A stretch of 64,000 bases of DNA from Rhizobium sp. 18055 (GCF_902706285.1 NZ_CACSKD010000009.1:155041-219040); one strand, 5' to 3'. Numbered from the stretch's first letter, positions 25,364 through 34,187 are shown. Notes: generated by a model from the sequence alone, not told the origin. Translations and numbers: made by a program.

Positions 25364-26533
25364 ATGAGTTTTACGGAAACCACCTCCACTTCCTGGTTCG
25401 GGCGCATCAAGAAGGCGCTGACCGGTCTTCTCGTCGGCCTGCTGTTTCTGGTCGGCAGCATCGTGCTGCTGATCTGGAACGAGGGGCGGGCGATCCAGAC
25501 ATACCGGGCGCTTGCCGAGGGCGCTGCCAATGTCGTGTCGGTGGATGGCGCCAAGCGCGATCCCGGCAATGACGGCAAGCTGGTGCACATCAGCGCGGCT
25601 GTGACCGTGGATGGCGTGCCCCGCGACGAGATGTTCGGCATATCGGCCGAAAAGGCCGTCGGTCTTGCCCGTGACGTCGAGATGTACCAGTGGGTGGAAA
25701 GCAGCGAGAGCAAGACGGAAAAGAAGATCGGCGGCGGCGAGGAAACCACCACGACCTATTCCTACCAGAAGGAATGGCGCTCGGGCCGTGTCGATTCCAG
25801 CCGCTTCAAGCATCCCGACGACCATGCCAACCCCGACACCATGCCGGATGGCCAGACCTTCGTTGCCGATGCCGCCCATGTCGGTGCCTTCTCGGTGCCG
25901 GCCGGTATGGTGGCCGATATCGGCCAGCGCACTGCAGTGTCGCTGACCGATGCCGACGCTGCCGAGGCCACCAAGCGATTGTCGGCCAACCGGCCGGTGA
26001 AGCGCGACGGCCAGGGCCTCTATGTCGGCCAGTCATCGACGAGCCCTGATATCGGCGACCTGAAGATATCGTTCGAACGGATCGACGCCCGGCAGGCAAG
26101 TTTCGTCGGCAAGCAGAGCGGCGACGCGCTCACCGCCTATATCTCCAGAAATGGCCGCGATATCTTCCTCAGTGGCGCCGGCGATGCCGATGCGGTCTCG
26201 ATGTTCAAGGCGGCGCAGAGCGAGAACACTGTGATCACCTGGATCCTCAGGCTGGTCGGGCTGCTGGCGATGTTCATCGGCTTCGTGCTGATGTTTGCGA
26301 TCTTCGGCGTGCTGGCCGATATCATCCCGTTCGTCGGGTCGATCGTCAGCTTCGGCACGTCGTTGTTCGCCTTCGTGCTGACATTGCTGCTCGGCGCCGT
26401 GGTGATCGCGATCGGCTGGGTGGCGTATCGGCCGCTGGTGGCGATCGGCGTCCTGGTGGCGGCTGCCGTGGTTGCGTTTCTGCTGGTCAGGCGCCGCCGC
26501 AGCGCCGTCACGGCTCGGCCGGCGGCAGTGTAG
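25364..26533 (+). CDS. TMEM43 family membrane protein
   Basis: The roughly 389-aa protein has one N-terminal membrane segment (GLLVGLLFLVGSIVLLIWNEG), a large extracytoplasmic domain (about residues 40-285, with VEMYQWVESSE and TTYSYQKEWRSGRVDS), and three or four C-terminal membrane segments. This topology and the Y-Q-W-V-E and Y-x-Y-x-K-x-W motifs are those of the TMEM43/LUMA family (PF07787). The bacterial role is unknown. It starts with MSFTETTSTSW. It is a single gene after a terminator. Confidence 0.88.
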   Translation: MSFTETTSTSWFGRIKKALTGLLVGLLFLVGSIVLLIWNEGRAIQTYRALAEGAANVVSVDGAKRDPGNDGKLVHISAAVTVDGVPRDEMFGISAEKAVGLARDVEMYQWVESSESKTEKKIGGGEETTTTYSYQKEWRSGRVDSSRFKHPDDHANPDTMPDGQTFVADAAHVGAFSVPAGMVADIGQRTAVSLTDADAAEATKRLSANRPVKRDGQGLYVGQSSTSPDIGDLKISFERIDARQASFVGKQSGDALTAYISRNGRDIFLSGAGDADAVSMFKAAQSENTVITWILRLVGLLAMFIGFVLMFAIFGVLADIIPFVGSIVSFGTSLFAFVLTLLLGAVVIAIGWVAYRPLVAIGVLVAAAVVAFLLVRRRRSAVTARPAAV

Positions 26534-26651
26534 TGTAGCGCCAGGCATGACGGGTCGCTCTGATGGGCATCTGCGTGTCGGCAACGACGCGCAAGATTTC
26601 GCGGTGCGATGCCTGCGCCATCACGTCAGCCACATCCCCAAGCCAGATAGC

Positions 26652-26676
26652 AAAACGCCCCGGAAAAACCGGGGCG
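26652..26676 (-). terminator. Rho-independent terminator
   Basis: On the minus strand CGCCCCGG (26676-26669) pairs with CCGGGGCG (26663-26656), followed by TTTTG. It lies 48 bp after the stop of the glycine-zipper gene at 26724. The loop is TTTTT. Confidence 0.85.
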
Positions 26677-26723
26677 GTGATGATTTGCCGTTGATCAGCC
26701 TTCGCTGGAAGCCAGGCGGCTGA

Positions 26724-27083
26724 TCAGTTGCAGACGCGGATGCTTTCCATGTGCGAGCCGCCATCATAGGCGTTCTGCACCGGGCGATCCTCGAACCAGC
26801 AACGCGGGCGCGGCGGGGGTGGCGGTTCTGCGTAGTTTCCTCCGCCATTGGCAATTGCGCCACCGATCAGGCCGCCGAGAACGCCGGCTGCAAGGCCGCC
26901 GGCAATCACGGCGCCGTTGTTGTTATGGCGCCTGCGCGGCGGGGGCGGTGGTGGCGGGTCATTGCGATAGCCGTAGCCCGGCGGGCGGCGATCATACTGT
27001 TGGGCCATCGAGGGCGCCGAGGTCGCCAAGACGCTGCTGAACGTGGTTGCGGCAACCACAGCGTACAGAACCAACTTCTTCAT
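26724..27083 (-). CDS. Small secreted proline-rich glycine-zipper protein (119 aa)
   Basis: The protein has a signal peptide (MKKLVLYAVVAATTFSSVLATSAPSMA, cleaved before QQYDRRPP). Then come a poly-proline run (DPPPPPPPRRRHNNN), a glycine-zipper-like segment (AVIAGGLAAGVLGGLIGGAIANGGG), a second proline run and a C-terminal part with two Cys (RPRCWFED and SIRVCN). Glycine-zipper proteins of this size are commonly periplasmic or associated with the outer membrane. It is monocistronic, with a terminator downstream and a tRNA gene upstream on the same strand. The 27084-27374 gap holds only the tRNA terminator. Confidence 0.8.
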   Translation of the reverse strand: MKKLVLYAVVAATTFSSVLATSAPSMAQQYDRRPPGYGYRNDPPPPPPPRRRHNNNGAVIAGGLAAGVLGGLIGGAIANGGGNYAEPPPPPRPRCWFEDRPVQNAYDGGSHMESIRVCN

Positions 27084-27336
27084 TGTGCATGCGTCTCCAT
27101 TGGGATTGAGGCGGCTGATAGCCTCTCAACATGCGCACAACATGGCATCAGCCAGCTTAATGGTTTCTGAACAATCCTACTCAACAGGATTGTGTTTTAG
27201 TGGATTGCGGTTTTAGCGGCGGTTTGGATCGGACGGTCCACTCGACGGCGACACGACAACGGTCGCGGCGGAGACTTTCACCTGTCATTGCCAAAGGCTG
27301 CACAGGCCGTATGAGCGGCTGCCCCAAAATGTCAAA

Positions 27337-27362
27337 GGGCTCAGCGATGTCTCGCTAAGCCC
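27337..27362 (-). terminator. Terminator hairpin of tRNA-Val
   Basis: On the minus strand GGGCTTAGCGA pairs with TCGCTGAGCCC (one wobble) around a 4-nt loop, followed by TTTGACATTTT. It begins about 12 bp after the tRNA 3' end. Confidence 0.75.
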
Positions 27363-27374
27363 TTGAAATCTGGA

Positions 27375-27449
<75 letters not shown>

Positions 27450-27531
27450 ATCCGATGTCGGCGCATAGACCACAAACCTTTTTGGCCGTCAATAGGCTTT
27501 TTTGGATTTGTGAAACGCGCCGCAAGAACCC

Positions 27532-27894
27532 TTAGGCAGCAAGCATTTTGTTCACTTCGTCGACCAGGTCGCGAAGGTGGAAAGGCTTGGAAAGGACCTT
27601 TGCGTCCTTCGGTGCCTTCGAATCAGGATTGAGCGCAACCGCCGCGAAACCGGTGATGAACATCACCTTGAGGTCGGGATCGAGTTCGGTGGCGCGGCGC
27701 GCCAGCTCGATGCCGTCCATTTCGGGCATGACGATATCGGTGAGGAGGAGAGAGAAAGGTTCCTCGCGAAGCCGGTCGTATGCGCTTGCACCATTGTCGT
27801 AGGACAGGACCTTGTAGCCTGCCTTTTCGAGCGCCTTCACAAGGAAGCGGCGCATGTCGTTGTCGTCTTCTGCGAGAAGTATTTTCTGAGTCAT
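27532..27894 (-). CDS. cpdR: Cell-cycle response regulator CpdR
   Basis: This 120-aa single-domain receiver has acidic residues in LLAEDDNDMRR, phospho-acceptor D53 in LLLTDIVMPEMDG, and the Lys of VLSKPFHLRDL. The length, D53 and position match CpdR1 of Sinorhizobium. Unphosphorylated CpdR targets ClpXP to the pole to drive cell-cycle proteolysis; the CckA-ChpT phosphorelay controls it. The C-terminus ends MLAA. The divergent neighbour is an N-formylglutamate amidohydrolase-family gene. Confidence 0.9.
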   Translation of the reverse strand: MTQKILLAEDDNDMRRFLVKALEKAGYKVLSYDNGASAYDRLREEPFSLLLTDIVMPEMDGIELARRATELDPDLKVMFITGFAAVALNPDSKAPKDAKVLSKPFHLRDLVDEVNKMLAA

Positions 27895-28082
27895 TATCCA
27901 GACCGCTGATCAGTGGAATTTATGCGTGGGGCGTTGGTCATTTACACTAGAATTCGGCCAGTAAACAACCGGTGAACTGCCTGTGGAAAGCGTCATCCCC
28001 ATGAGATAGTATGGACTTGGACGCTGGCAACTGGCAACATGCGCGAAGCAGCTGCTTGTGGGCATGGTTAAGAGGCAAAAAG

Positions 28083-28964
28083 GTGCACGAGATTCCCGAG
28101 TACGAGATTTTTGAGATCCGGGAGCCCGCATCACATACCATTCCATTCGTTTATAACTCCCCCCATAGCGGCCGTATCTATCCGCCGGACTTCATTGCGC
28201 AGTCGAGACTGCAGGGCATGTCGATCCGACGCTCGGAGGATCACTATGTCGACGAGCTTTTCGGGGCCGCGGGCGCGCTCGGTGCACCGCTTCTGGTCGC
28301 GAACTTTCCCCGCGCCTATCTCGACGTCAACCGCGAGCCCTACGAGCTCGACCCCCGGATGTTCGACGGATTGCTGCCCCCCTATGCCAACGTCAATTCG
28401 CTCAGGGTTGCCGGCGGTCTCGGCACCATTCCGCGCATCGTTGCCGAGAACATGGAAATCTATGCCAGACGGCTGCCGGTGCAGGAGGCGCTCGACCGGA
28501 TCGAGGCGGTCTACAAGCCCTATCACGCGGCGCTGCGGCGGCTGATTGCCCGCACCCATGTGCAGTTCGGGTTCGGCGTGCTGATCGATTGCCACTCGAT
28601 GCCGGGCAATATCCGCGTTGCCGGCGCCACCTCGCGGCCCGATTTCATCATCGGCGATCGCTATGGCACCAGTGCCTCTGCCGAGCTGTCGCGCATGGCC
28701 GTCAGTATCTTCGAGGAGATGGGCTTTGCGGCGATCCGCAACAAGCCCTATGCCGGCGGCTTCATCACCGAGCATTACGGCCGACCTTCCCGCGGGCTGC
28801 ATGCGCTGCAGATCGAGGTCAACCGGTCGATCTATGTGGATGAGGTGACGCTGGAACGGCGCGCCGACTTCCCTGTCGTCGCCGGGGCGATCACGTCGTT
28901 TATGCAGCAGATGGCGGATTACGTCGCGAAGTTCGCCGGCGATACGGCGCTGGCTGCCGAGTAG
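28083..28964 (+). CDS. N-formylglutamate amidohydrolase family protein
   Basis: The 293-aa protein shows the family motifs NSPHSGRIYPPDF near the N-terminus, EDHYVDELF, NREPYELDPRMFD, the metal-site DCHSMPG and the late RNKPYAGGFITEHYG. Family members hydrolyse N-formylglutamate in histidine degradation, but many genomic copies outside hut operons have unknown amide substrates. I start at GTG 28083 (VHEIPEYEIFEI) because AAGAGG lies about 8 nt upstream. No hut genes are nearby. The gene is divergent from cpdR. Confidence 0.88.
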   Translation: MHEIPEYEIFEIREPASHTIPFVYNSPHSGRIYPPDFIAQSRLQGMSIRRSEDHYVDELFGAAGALGAPLLVANFPRAYLDVNREPYELDPRMFDGLLPPYANVNSLRVAGGLGTIPRIVAENMEIYARRLPVQEALDRIEAVYKPYHAALRRLIARTHVQFGFGVLIDCHSMPGNIRVAGATSRPDFIIGDRYGTSASAELSRMAVSIFEEMGFAAIRNKPYAGGFITEHYGRPSRGLHALQIEVNRSIYVDEVTLERRADFPVVAGAITSFMQQMADYVAKFAGDTALAAE

Positions 28965-29094
28965 CGGGTTTCCTTGCGGCGCCCAATCTTTTTGAATACG
29001 GCCAATTCGTCAAGCTTCGCCAGAATGGCGGCCGAGCGTACAATTGCTGTCGTCAAATCGATGTAGGCTGAGTCAGCCGCTCAACTCATGCTCC

Positions 29095-29170
29095 AAAAAA
29101 AGACCGCCTTGCGGCGGTCCAAGTCTAGGGAGGAAACACCCAAGGAGGGTATTTACAGTCAGAAGACTGT
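29095..29170 (-). ncRNA. mmgR: mmgR-type (alpha-r8, suhB motif) small regulatory RNA
   Basis: The minus strand encodes a compact RNA of about 76 nt. From the 5' end it shows a hairpin ACAGTC-TTCT-GACTGT, a second ACCC/GGGT hairpin, a single-stranded UUUCCUCCCU stretch, and a perfect terminator GACCGCC-GCAA-GGCGGTC with seven Ts (29101-29095). A sigma70-type promoter precedes it: TTGACA (29205-29200), a 17-bp spacer, TAGCCT (29182-29177). The conserved CU-rich UUUCCUCCCU, the length near 77 nt and the position beside a suhB/hisN-type gene match MmgR (Rfam suhB motif), which limits polyhydroxybutyrate granules in Sinorhizobium and binds Hfq. The 5' end is inferred from the promoter. Confidence 0.82.
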
Positions 29171-29176
29171 GAGGAG

Positions 29177-29205
29177 AGGCTACTATTGCGCTGCACAATT
29201 GTCAA
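29177..29205 (-). promoter_or_regulatory. Sigma70-type promoter of the mmgR sRNA
   Basis: On the minus strand TTGACA (29205-29200) and TAGCCT (29182-29177) are separated by 17 bp. Initiation would fall near 29170, at the base of the first sRNA hairpin. Confidence 0.7.
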
Positions 29206-29324
29206 TCATTTTATTGCGATGCAAAAACAATAGGCAGCCGGCTAAAAACTGCCGCTTGCGTTTGCAACGGGCCCGGTTTCGGCTATGAAAAGCGCCACCG
29301 ACCGCTATCAAACGGATTTTGCCC

Positions 29325-30098
29325 ATGTTCCCCGATCGCTCGTTCTTCAATCGCCTTGCCGAAGCTGCCAAGGCCGAGACGCTGCCGCGTTTTCGTTCGG
29401 GCGTCAGCGTCACGAACAAGCTTGCGGGCGGGTTCGATCCGGTGACCGAAGGCGACCGGGCGGCTGAAGCTGCGATCCGGACGCTGATCGAGGCGCATTT
29501 CCCCGAGCACGGCATTCTCGGCGAGGAGCATGGCAATATCGGGCTCGACCGCGAATATGTCTGGGTGATCGATCCGATCGACGGCACGCGTGCCTTCATC
29601 TCCGGCGTGCCGGTCTGGGGCACGCTGATCGGCCTGCAGAAGAATGGCAGGGCGATCATGGGGATGATCGAGCAGCCGTTTACCGGCGAGCGCTATTTCG
29701 CCGACGAAAGCGGATCGTTCTACACCGGCCCCGAGGGCGAACGGACGCTGAAGGTGCGCGACTGCGGGGCGCTTTCCGATGCCATCCTGTTCACCACGTC
29801 GCCGCATATCTTTGGCGAGGACGAATTGCCGAGATACCAGAGTGTCGAAAGCAAGGTCCGGCTCTTCCGCTATGGTACGGATTGCTATGCCTATGCGCTG
29901 TTGGCGGCCGGCCATATCGATCTCGTCATCGAGAACAATCTGAAGCCTTACGATGTCGGCGGCATCATTCCGGTGATCGAGAAAGCCGGCGGGATCATCA
30001 CGACCTGGGACGGCGGGCGACCGGAGAATGGCGGCTCGATCATCGCGGCCGGCAGCCGGGCGGTCTATGACGCAGCGATGGCTCTTTTGAACCAGTAG
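29325..30098 (+). CDS. hisN: Histidinol-phosphatase, inositol monophosphatase family
   Basis: The 257-aa enzyme belongs to the inositol monophosphatase superfamily. It has GILGEEHGN (metal-binding Glu), the signature WVIDPIDGTRAFISG and the late DLVIENNLKPYDVGG with the catalytic Asp. In rhizobia this branch is histidinol-phosphate phosphatase HisN, the penultimate step of histidine synthesis. The neighbouring TTG at 29319 could also serve as start, but ATG 29325 (MFPDRSFFNRL) fits the family better. The mmgR sRNA is divergent upstream. Confidence 0.87.
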   Translation: MFPDRSFFNRLAEAAKAETLPRFRSGVSVTNKLAGGFDPVTEGDRAAEAAIRTLIEAHFPEHGILGEEHGNIGLDREYVWVIDPIDGTRAFISGVPVWGTLIGLQKNGRAIMGMIEQPFTGERYFADESGSFYTGPEGERTLKVRDCGALSDAILFTTSPHIFGEDELPRYQSVESKVRLFRYGTDCYAYALLAAGHIDLVIENNLKPYDVGGIIPVIEKAGGIITTWDGGRPENGGSIIAAGSRAVYDAAMALLNQ

Positions 30099-30370
30099 AC
30101 GGCGGTTGCTGAAGGCGCCCGCAATTGGCGTATTGCGAGCTTCTCGGCAGTCTTGACCGGGCAATATGTATCTACGGGTTGCGTTGCAAATTTAAGCATA
30201 TTTAAAATTTATATTTAGTAGTAAATTTGCCATTACATGACGTTACTATTCGCGCATGGGCTGATTGTTAATGGACGGGAAACGTTTCGCTGCAAATCTT
30301 GCCGCCGAAACGTCCATTTCGGATTCTTTGCCTCGTCGGCATCCCGTTTCTCAGTTTAGGGCAAGTCACA

Positions 30371-31351
30371 ATGCAGTTTTTTTCTTCCGGTAGCCGTGGC
30401 GCCAAAGCCGTCCTCGATGCCGTGAGCCGCTCGCAGGCCGTCATCGAATTTGATCTTACCGGCAAGATCCTGTTTGCCAACGAGAATTTCTGTCAGGCCC
30501 TGGGCTATCGGCTCGAAGAGATCATCGGCCGGCATCACAGCATGTTCGTCGAGCCCGCGGAGGCAAAGAGCGCGGAATATGCGACGTTCTGGAAGCAGCT
30601 GGGCAAGGGCGAATTCGATCGCCGGCAGTACAAGCGGATCGGCAAGGGTGGTCGCGAGGTCTGGATCGAAGCCTCCTACAATCCTGTGTTCAAGGGTTCG
30701 ACGCCCTACAAGGTCGTCAAGTTCGCCACTGTCATCACGGAGACGAAGCTGAAGAGCGCCGAAGACGCCGGCAAGCTGGATGCATTGTCGCGGGCGCAGG
30801 CGACCATCGAGTTCACGCCGGACGGGCACATCCTGACCGCCAACGAGAATTTTCTGAAGACGCTCGGCTACACGCTGGAGGAAATCCGCGGCAAGCACCA
30901 TTCGATGTTCTGCGATGCGCAATATGCCGGTAGCGCGGAGTATCGGGAATTCTGGCGCAACCTCGGCGCCGGCAAGTTTGCGGCCGACGAATTCACGCGC
31001 ATCGGCAAGGGCGGCCGCAAGGTGTTCATCCAGGCCTCCTACAATCCGATCTTCGACATGAACGGCAAGGTGTTCAAGGTCGTCAAGTTTGCAAGCGACG
31101 TCAGCGAGCGTGTGCGTGCGGTCAGGGAACTGGGCGACGGCCTGCAGTCGATGGCCGACGGCGATCTGAACCAGACCATCGACAAGCCCTTCATCGCCTC
31201 GCTCGAGAGGCTCAGGACCGACTACAATGCGTCGATCGGTCGTCTCCGCTCGGCGATGCGCGCCATTGCGTTTCAATGCCGCCGCGCATGCGGGCATTGT
31301 CAAAGGATGCCGGGCGCGGCATCGGAACGGCCACTGCCGTCGGGATGGTGA
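30371..31351 (+). pseudogene. PAS-PAS methyl-accepting chemotaxis protein, truncated before its signalling domain
   Basis: The 326-aa frame has two tandem PAS domains (about residues 15-125 and 137-247; both contain an NENF-LGY-LEEI-GKHHSMF-type core and a following GKGG motif) and a HAMP-like stretch (ELGDGLQSMADGDLNQTIDKPF). It follows family sequence up to NASIGRLRSAMRAIA, then switches to an unrelated tail (FQCRRACGHCQRMPG) and stops. The whole methyl-accepting signalling domain, normally some 250 residues, is absent. The tail is antisense to the 3' end of the convergent SleB gene, so a deletion has joined the two gene ends. It cannot signal to CheA; it may be dead or act as a free sensor domain. 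Start is ATG 30371. Confidence 0.75.
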
Positions 31352-32081
31352 AGACATCGGCTTCGGCTGCTGCCTGTGGCGCCTCAACTGCCGTTGGTGC
31401 CGCGGGCTCTTCGAACTGGGTGTTGACCACGCCTTCGACCATCGGCATCGGCGTCGGCACCGGAGCAACCGGCGGCACGAGCAACTCGAACTGCGCAGAC
31501 ATGTCACCGTGCGTCGGCATGTAGTTCATCGCGACTTCGTAGGCCGGAAGCGGCGAGGGGGTCTGCAACTCGCCGTCGGGGCCGCGCTTTTCATAGAAAG
31601 CATTGCCGCCGGCGACCGCTACATAATGCATGTTGTCGTAGGGGAATTTCAGGCCGTCCGTGTGGAAGAACATGGCTTCCCTGACGTCCTTGTTGCGCTC
31701 GCCCTTCAGAAGTGCGTCGGCTGCAGCATCGAGATCGGGCTCGGCTGCGGACTTCACTTCGCGGGTCATGACGCCGGGGGCAAACTGCTTTGCCTGGGCG
31801 ACGACGCCGCAGATCGATTTGGGGTAGGCCGGCGATGTCAGCCGGTTCATCACGACGCTGCCGACAGCCATGTAGCCATCGTGGTCGGAATGCTGTGATT
31901 CGAAATACATCGCCCGCTTCAGGCAGGAGCGATCCTCGGTCGTGTAGTTGTAGGTCACCTTTCCAGGTGCGCCCGTCTGCAGACGTTTTGTCGTCTGTAT
32001 GCTGCCGGTGGTCTTCGGTGCCGTCGTGCACCCCGTCGCAGCCAAGCCTACAATCATGATCCCGAAGAGGGATCGTCCCAT
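31212..32081 (-). CDS. Cell-wall hydrolase, SleB/CwlJ family lipoprotein, altered C-terminus
   Basis: From ATG 32081 (MGRSLFGIMIVGLAATGC) the 289-aa protein has a lipobox, so it is a predicted lipoprotein. The hydrolase domain (about residues 50-170) shows LKRAMYFESQHSDHDG with the conserved Glu, VVMNRLTSPAYPKSICGVV and YVAVAGGNAFY. The C-terminal third is a Pro-rich tail. The last 20 or so residues (from about IETQWRASPSG) are antisense to the chemoreceptor gene and probably replace the original C-terminus. The catalytic domain is intact, so the enzyme, which trims peptidoglycan, is probably active. Confidence 0.82.
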   Translation of the reverse strand: MGRSLFGIMIVGLAATGCTTAPKTTGSIQTTKRLQTGAPGKVTYNYTTEDRSCLKRAMYFESQHSDHDGYMAVGSVVMNRLTSPAYPKSICGVVAQAKQFAPGVMTREVKSAAEPDLDAAADALLKGERNKDVREAMFFHTDGLKFPYDNMHYVAVAGGNAFYEKRGPDGELQTPSPLPAYEVAMNYMPTHGDMSAQFELLVPPVAPVPTPMPMVEGVVNTQFEEPAAPTAVEAPQAAAEADVFTIPTAVAVPMPRPASFDNARMRGGIETQWRASPSGDDRSTHCSRS

Positions 32082-32285
32082 TACGTATTGCGCCCTCAAC
32101 GCCAGGTGCCCCCTATGTGATTAGTTCAGCCCTTATCGAAAAAGTGAGTAACTATTATCTTACAATCGTAAAAAATTCAAACGCTGCGTTACATTTTTGT
32201 CGCAAAATGTGATCAAAAATTCAGCGCCTACGCCAGATTGAAACTGCAGCGCAGCAATTGCCCGATACCTGCACGGAGGGGTTGT

Positions 32286-33260
32286 TCAGGTGCCGAAGCC
32301 TTCCAACTCCTCGGCCACCTCGGCATCGGCCCCGGGAATGAAGGCGTGGAAGGCTGCAAGTGCGGCCTTACGGTAGACGTCGCGCTCCTGCAGCACCTCG
32401 TGGCGGGCGCCGTTGATCGGCACCAGCTGGCCGGCGCGGAAATAGCGGGAAAGGCGTTCCTGGGCGATATAGGGCACGATGGTGTCGCGCGTCGGCGCGA
32501 TCACCACGGTCGGTATGGTGATCGAGAACAGGTGGTTCGGCGACGTCACGCGCTCGATGGTGCGGAAGGATTCAAACAGCCAGCGCGCCGTCGGGGGGCC
32601 GAGCGAGAGTTCCGGATATGCGGCCGATATCGCCACGTTGCGTTCGAAACGGACTTCATCCGAGGTCAGCGGATTGTCGCGGAACGGCTTTTCGCGGAGC
32701 TTGCCCGACAATGGCATCGAGCCCAAACCCAGCGAGCAGGCAATGGTGGCAAGGCGCCTGATGGTGCCTGGAGAGGCTGCCTGGCCGGCCAGGCCGATGA
32801 AGGGTGCGGTCAGCACCATGCGCTCGATGCGGGTGGTGAGATAGGGCGCGGCCGACAGCGCGATCAATGCGCCGGTCGAATGCGCCAGCATGTAGAAGGG
32901 CAGGCGGGTGTCGGGCAGCACGATCTTTTCGAGGAAGGTATCGAGGTCGTGCTCGTAATCGATGAAGCGGCGGACATGGCCGTAGTGGCGCTTCTTCAGC
33001 ATGCGGGCCGAATTGCCCTGACCGCGCAGATCGAAGGTCGCGACCCAGAGACCCTTGTCGGTCAGGTCGCGGATGGTCTCGTAGTATTTCTCGATGAATT
33101 CGTTGCGGCCATGAAGCAGCACCACCGTGCCCTTGGCCACCGGAGCGCTGGAGCGGAACACGGCGTAGCGCAATTGCAGGCCGTCATGGGTTTCGAAGAA
33201 ACCTTCCGTGCGGTTTTCCGGAACCGGATTGCCGGGTGTCGAAAACAGAACCTGGTCCAT
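32286..33260 (-). CDS. Alpha/beta hydrolase, lysophospholipase-like
   Basis: The 324-aa hydrolase resembles PldB/monoacylglycerol lipase proteins: GTVVLLHGRNEFIEKYYE, FDLRGQGNSAR, the nucleophile elbow MLAHSTGALIAL, a late Asp in APTRDTIVPY and a His in INGARHEVLQE. A Ser-Asp-His triad is thus complete. No signal peptide is seen. It probably hydrolyses lysophospholipids or monoacylglycerols at the inner membrane surface. It is monocistronic. Confidence 0.87.
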   Translation of the reverse strand: MDQVLFSTPGNPVPENRTEGFFETHDGLQLRYAVFRSSAPVAKGTVVLLHGRNEFIEKYYETIRDLTDKGLWVATFDLRGQGNSARMLKKRHYGHVRRFIDYEHDLDTFLEKIVLPDTRLPFYMLAHSTGALIALSAAPYLTTRIERMVLTAPFIGLAGQAASPGTIRRLATIACSLGLGSMPLSGKLREKPFRDNPLTSDEVRFERNVAISAAYPELSLGPPTARWLFESFRTIERVTSPNHLFSITIPTVVIAPTRDTIVPYIAQERLSRYFRAGQLVPINGARHEVLQERDVYRKAALAAFHAFIPGADAEVAEELEGFGT

Positions 33261-33561
33261 AGCAGTTCGCGCGTGTCCTTCAGGCGGATTCGGAATGAAG
33301 TAAAGCGGATAGGCGATCGGCCTGTCAAATCAAAGAAAAAAGCGGGACGGTGATCGCCTCGAAAAAAGTGGCCGGCATGCGGGACCTGAGGGGAGCGCAA
33401 TGCCGGCCGGAGATCGGGCTGGAGACGAAGGGACGATACTCCCCAGCCATCGAGCCAGTGTAACCCGATGACGCAATCTCTAATGCAGCGCGTCTGAACG
33501 GATGCCGAACCGGGCGTTCATACCGGGTTCACGGTGGTTAATCCGGGTATATTCGCAGGGT

Positions 33562-33590
33562 CTTGAAGTCCGAAAACCCTATCACCATCT
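33562..33590 (+). promoter_or_regulatory. RpoH (sigma32) heat-shock promoter of hsp20
   Basis: CTTGAA (33562-33567), a 17-bp spacer and CCATCT (33585-33590) match the rhizobial RpoH consensus CTTGAA-N15-18-CCANNT. It lies about 105 bp upstream of the hsp20 ATG, leaving room for the ROSE leader. The rest of the 33261-33561 gap shows only a 9-bp inverted repeat (33370-33378 with 33400-33408). Confidence 0.75.
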
Positions 33591-33599
33591 CATGGTAGC

Positions 33600-33695
33600 G
33601 GACGCCAGAACGGGTCCGCAGAACCGTCCCGAAGCTGCCGATCAAGGGGTTTCAGGGCAATCTATCGCAATCAGTCGCTTCCTCAGGAGGACACC
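33600..33695 (+). promoter_or_regulatory. ROSE-type RNA thermometer in the hsp20 leader
   Basis: The leader ends in a hairpin (33674-33692) in which GTCGCTTCC faces the GGAGGAC ribosome-binding site. Pairs are G74-C92, U75-A91, C76-G90, C78-G89 and U79-A88, with G77 bulged. The U-C-G-C-U motif with a bulged G opposite the Shine-Dalgarno sequence is the diagnostic core of ROSE elements, which melt on heat shock and release translation of small heat-shock genes. Further GC pairing is possible upstream (GGACGCC...GGTCC). The 5' limit is inferred from the RpoH promoter. Confidence 0.75.
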
Positions 33696-34163
33696 ATGCG
33701 TCACGTCGATTTTTCCCCGCTCTATCGCTCCACGGTCGGTTTCGACCGCCTGTTCACCATGCTCGACAGCCTGGGCCAGCCCGACCAGGGCCAGACCTAT
33801 CCGCCCTACAATATCGAGCGCACCGGTGAGAACACCTACCGCATCACCATGGCCGTTGCCGGTTTCGACGAAACCGAAATCTCGATCGAGGCACAGGCCC
33901 ACGCTTTGACCGTCAAGGGCGAGAAGAGCGAAGACAATGCGGAAGGCAGCGAATTCCTCTACCGCGGCATTGCCAAGCGCACCTTCGAACGTCGCTTCCA
34001 GCTTGCCGACCACGTCGAGGTGACAGCTGCGTCGCTGAAGAACGGTCTGCTCCATATCGACCTGCTTCGCAGCATTCCCGAAGCCATGAAGCCACGCAAG
34101 ATTTCGATCGCCGCCGAGCCGGTGAGCGCACCGAAGTCGATCGAGGCCCAGATCACCAACTAA
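33696..34163 (+). CDS. Small heat-shock protein Hsp20/IbpA family
   Basis: The 155-aa chaperone has the N-terminal VDFSPLYRSTVGFDRLF and NIERTGENTYRITMAVAGF of IbpA-type proteins, and a central alpha-crystallin domain (about residues 38-130) with LYRGIAKRTFERRFQLAD and LLHIDLLRS. It forms oligomers that hold unfolding proteins in the cytoplasm. Transcription is probably from the RpoH promoter and translation under ROSE control. ATG 33696 follows AGGAGG. A strong terminator follows. Confidence 0.93.
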   Translation: MRHVDFSPLYRSTVGFDRLFTMLDSLGQPDQGQTYPPYNIERTGENTYRITMAVAGFDETEISIEAQAHALTVKGEKSEDNAEGSEFLYRGIAKRTFERRFQLADHVEVTAASLKNGLLHIDLLRSIPEAMKPRKISIAAEPVSAPKSIEAQITN

Positions 34164-34187
34164 CCGATCCCTATTGGGATAATGCCG

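Noticed and set aside
24842..25879. A 345-codon minus-strand frame over the 111-aa periplasmic protein and TMEM43
   Set aside because: The plus-strand genes have a signal peptide, a terminator and family motifs; the antisense frame has none.
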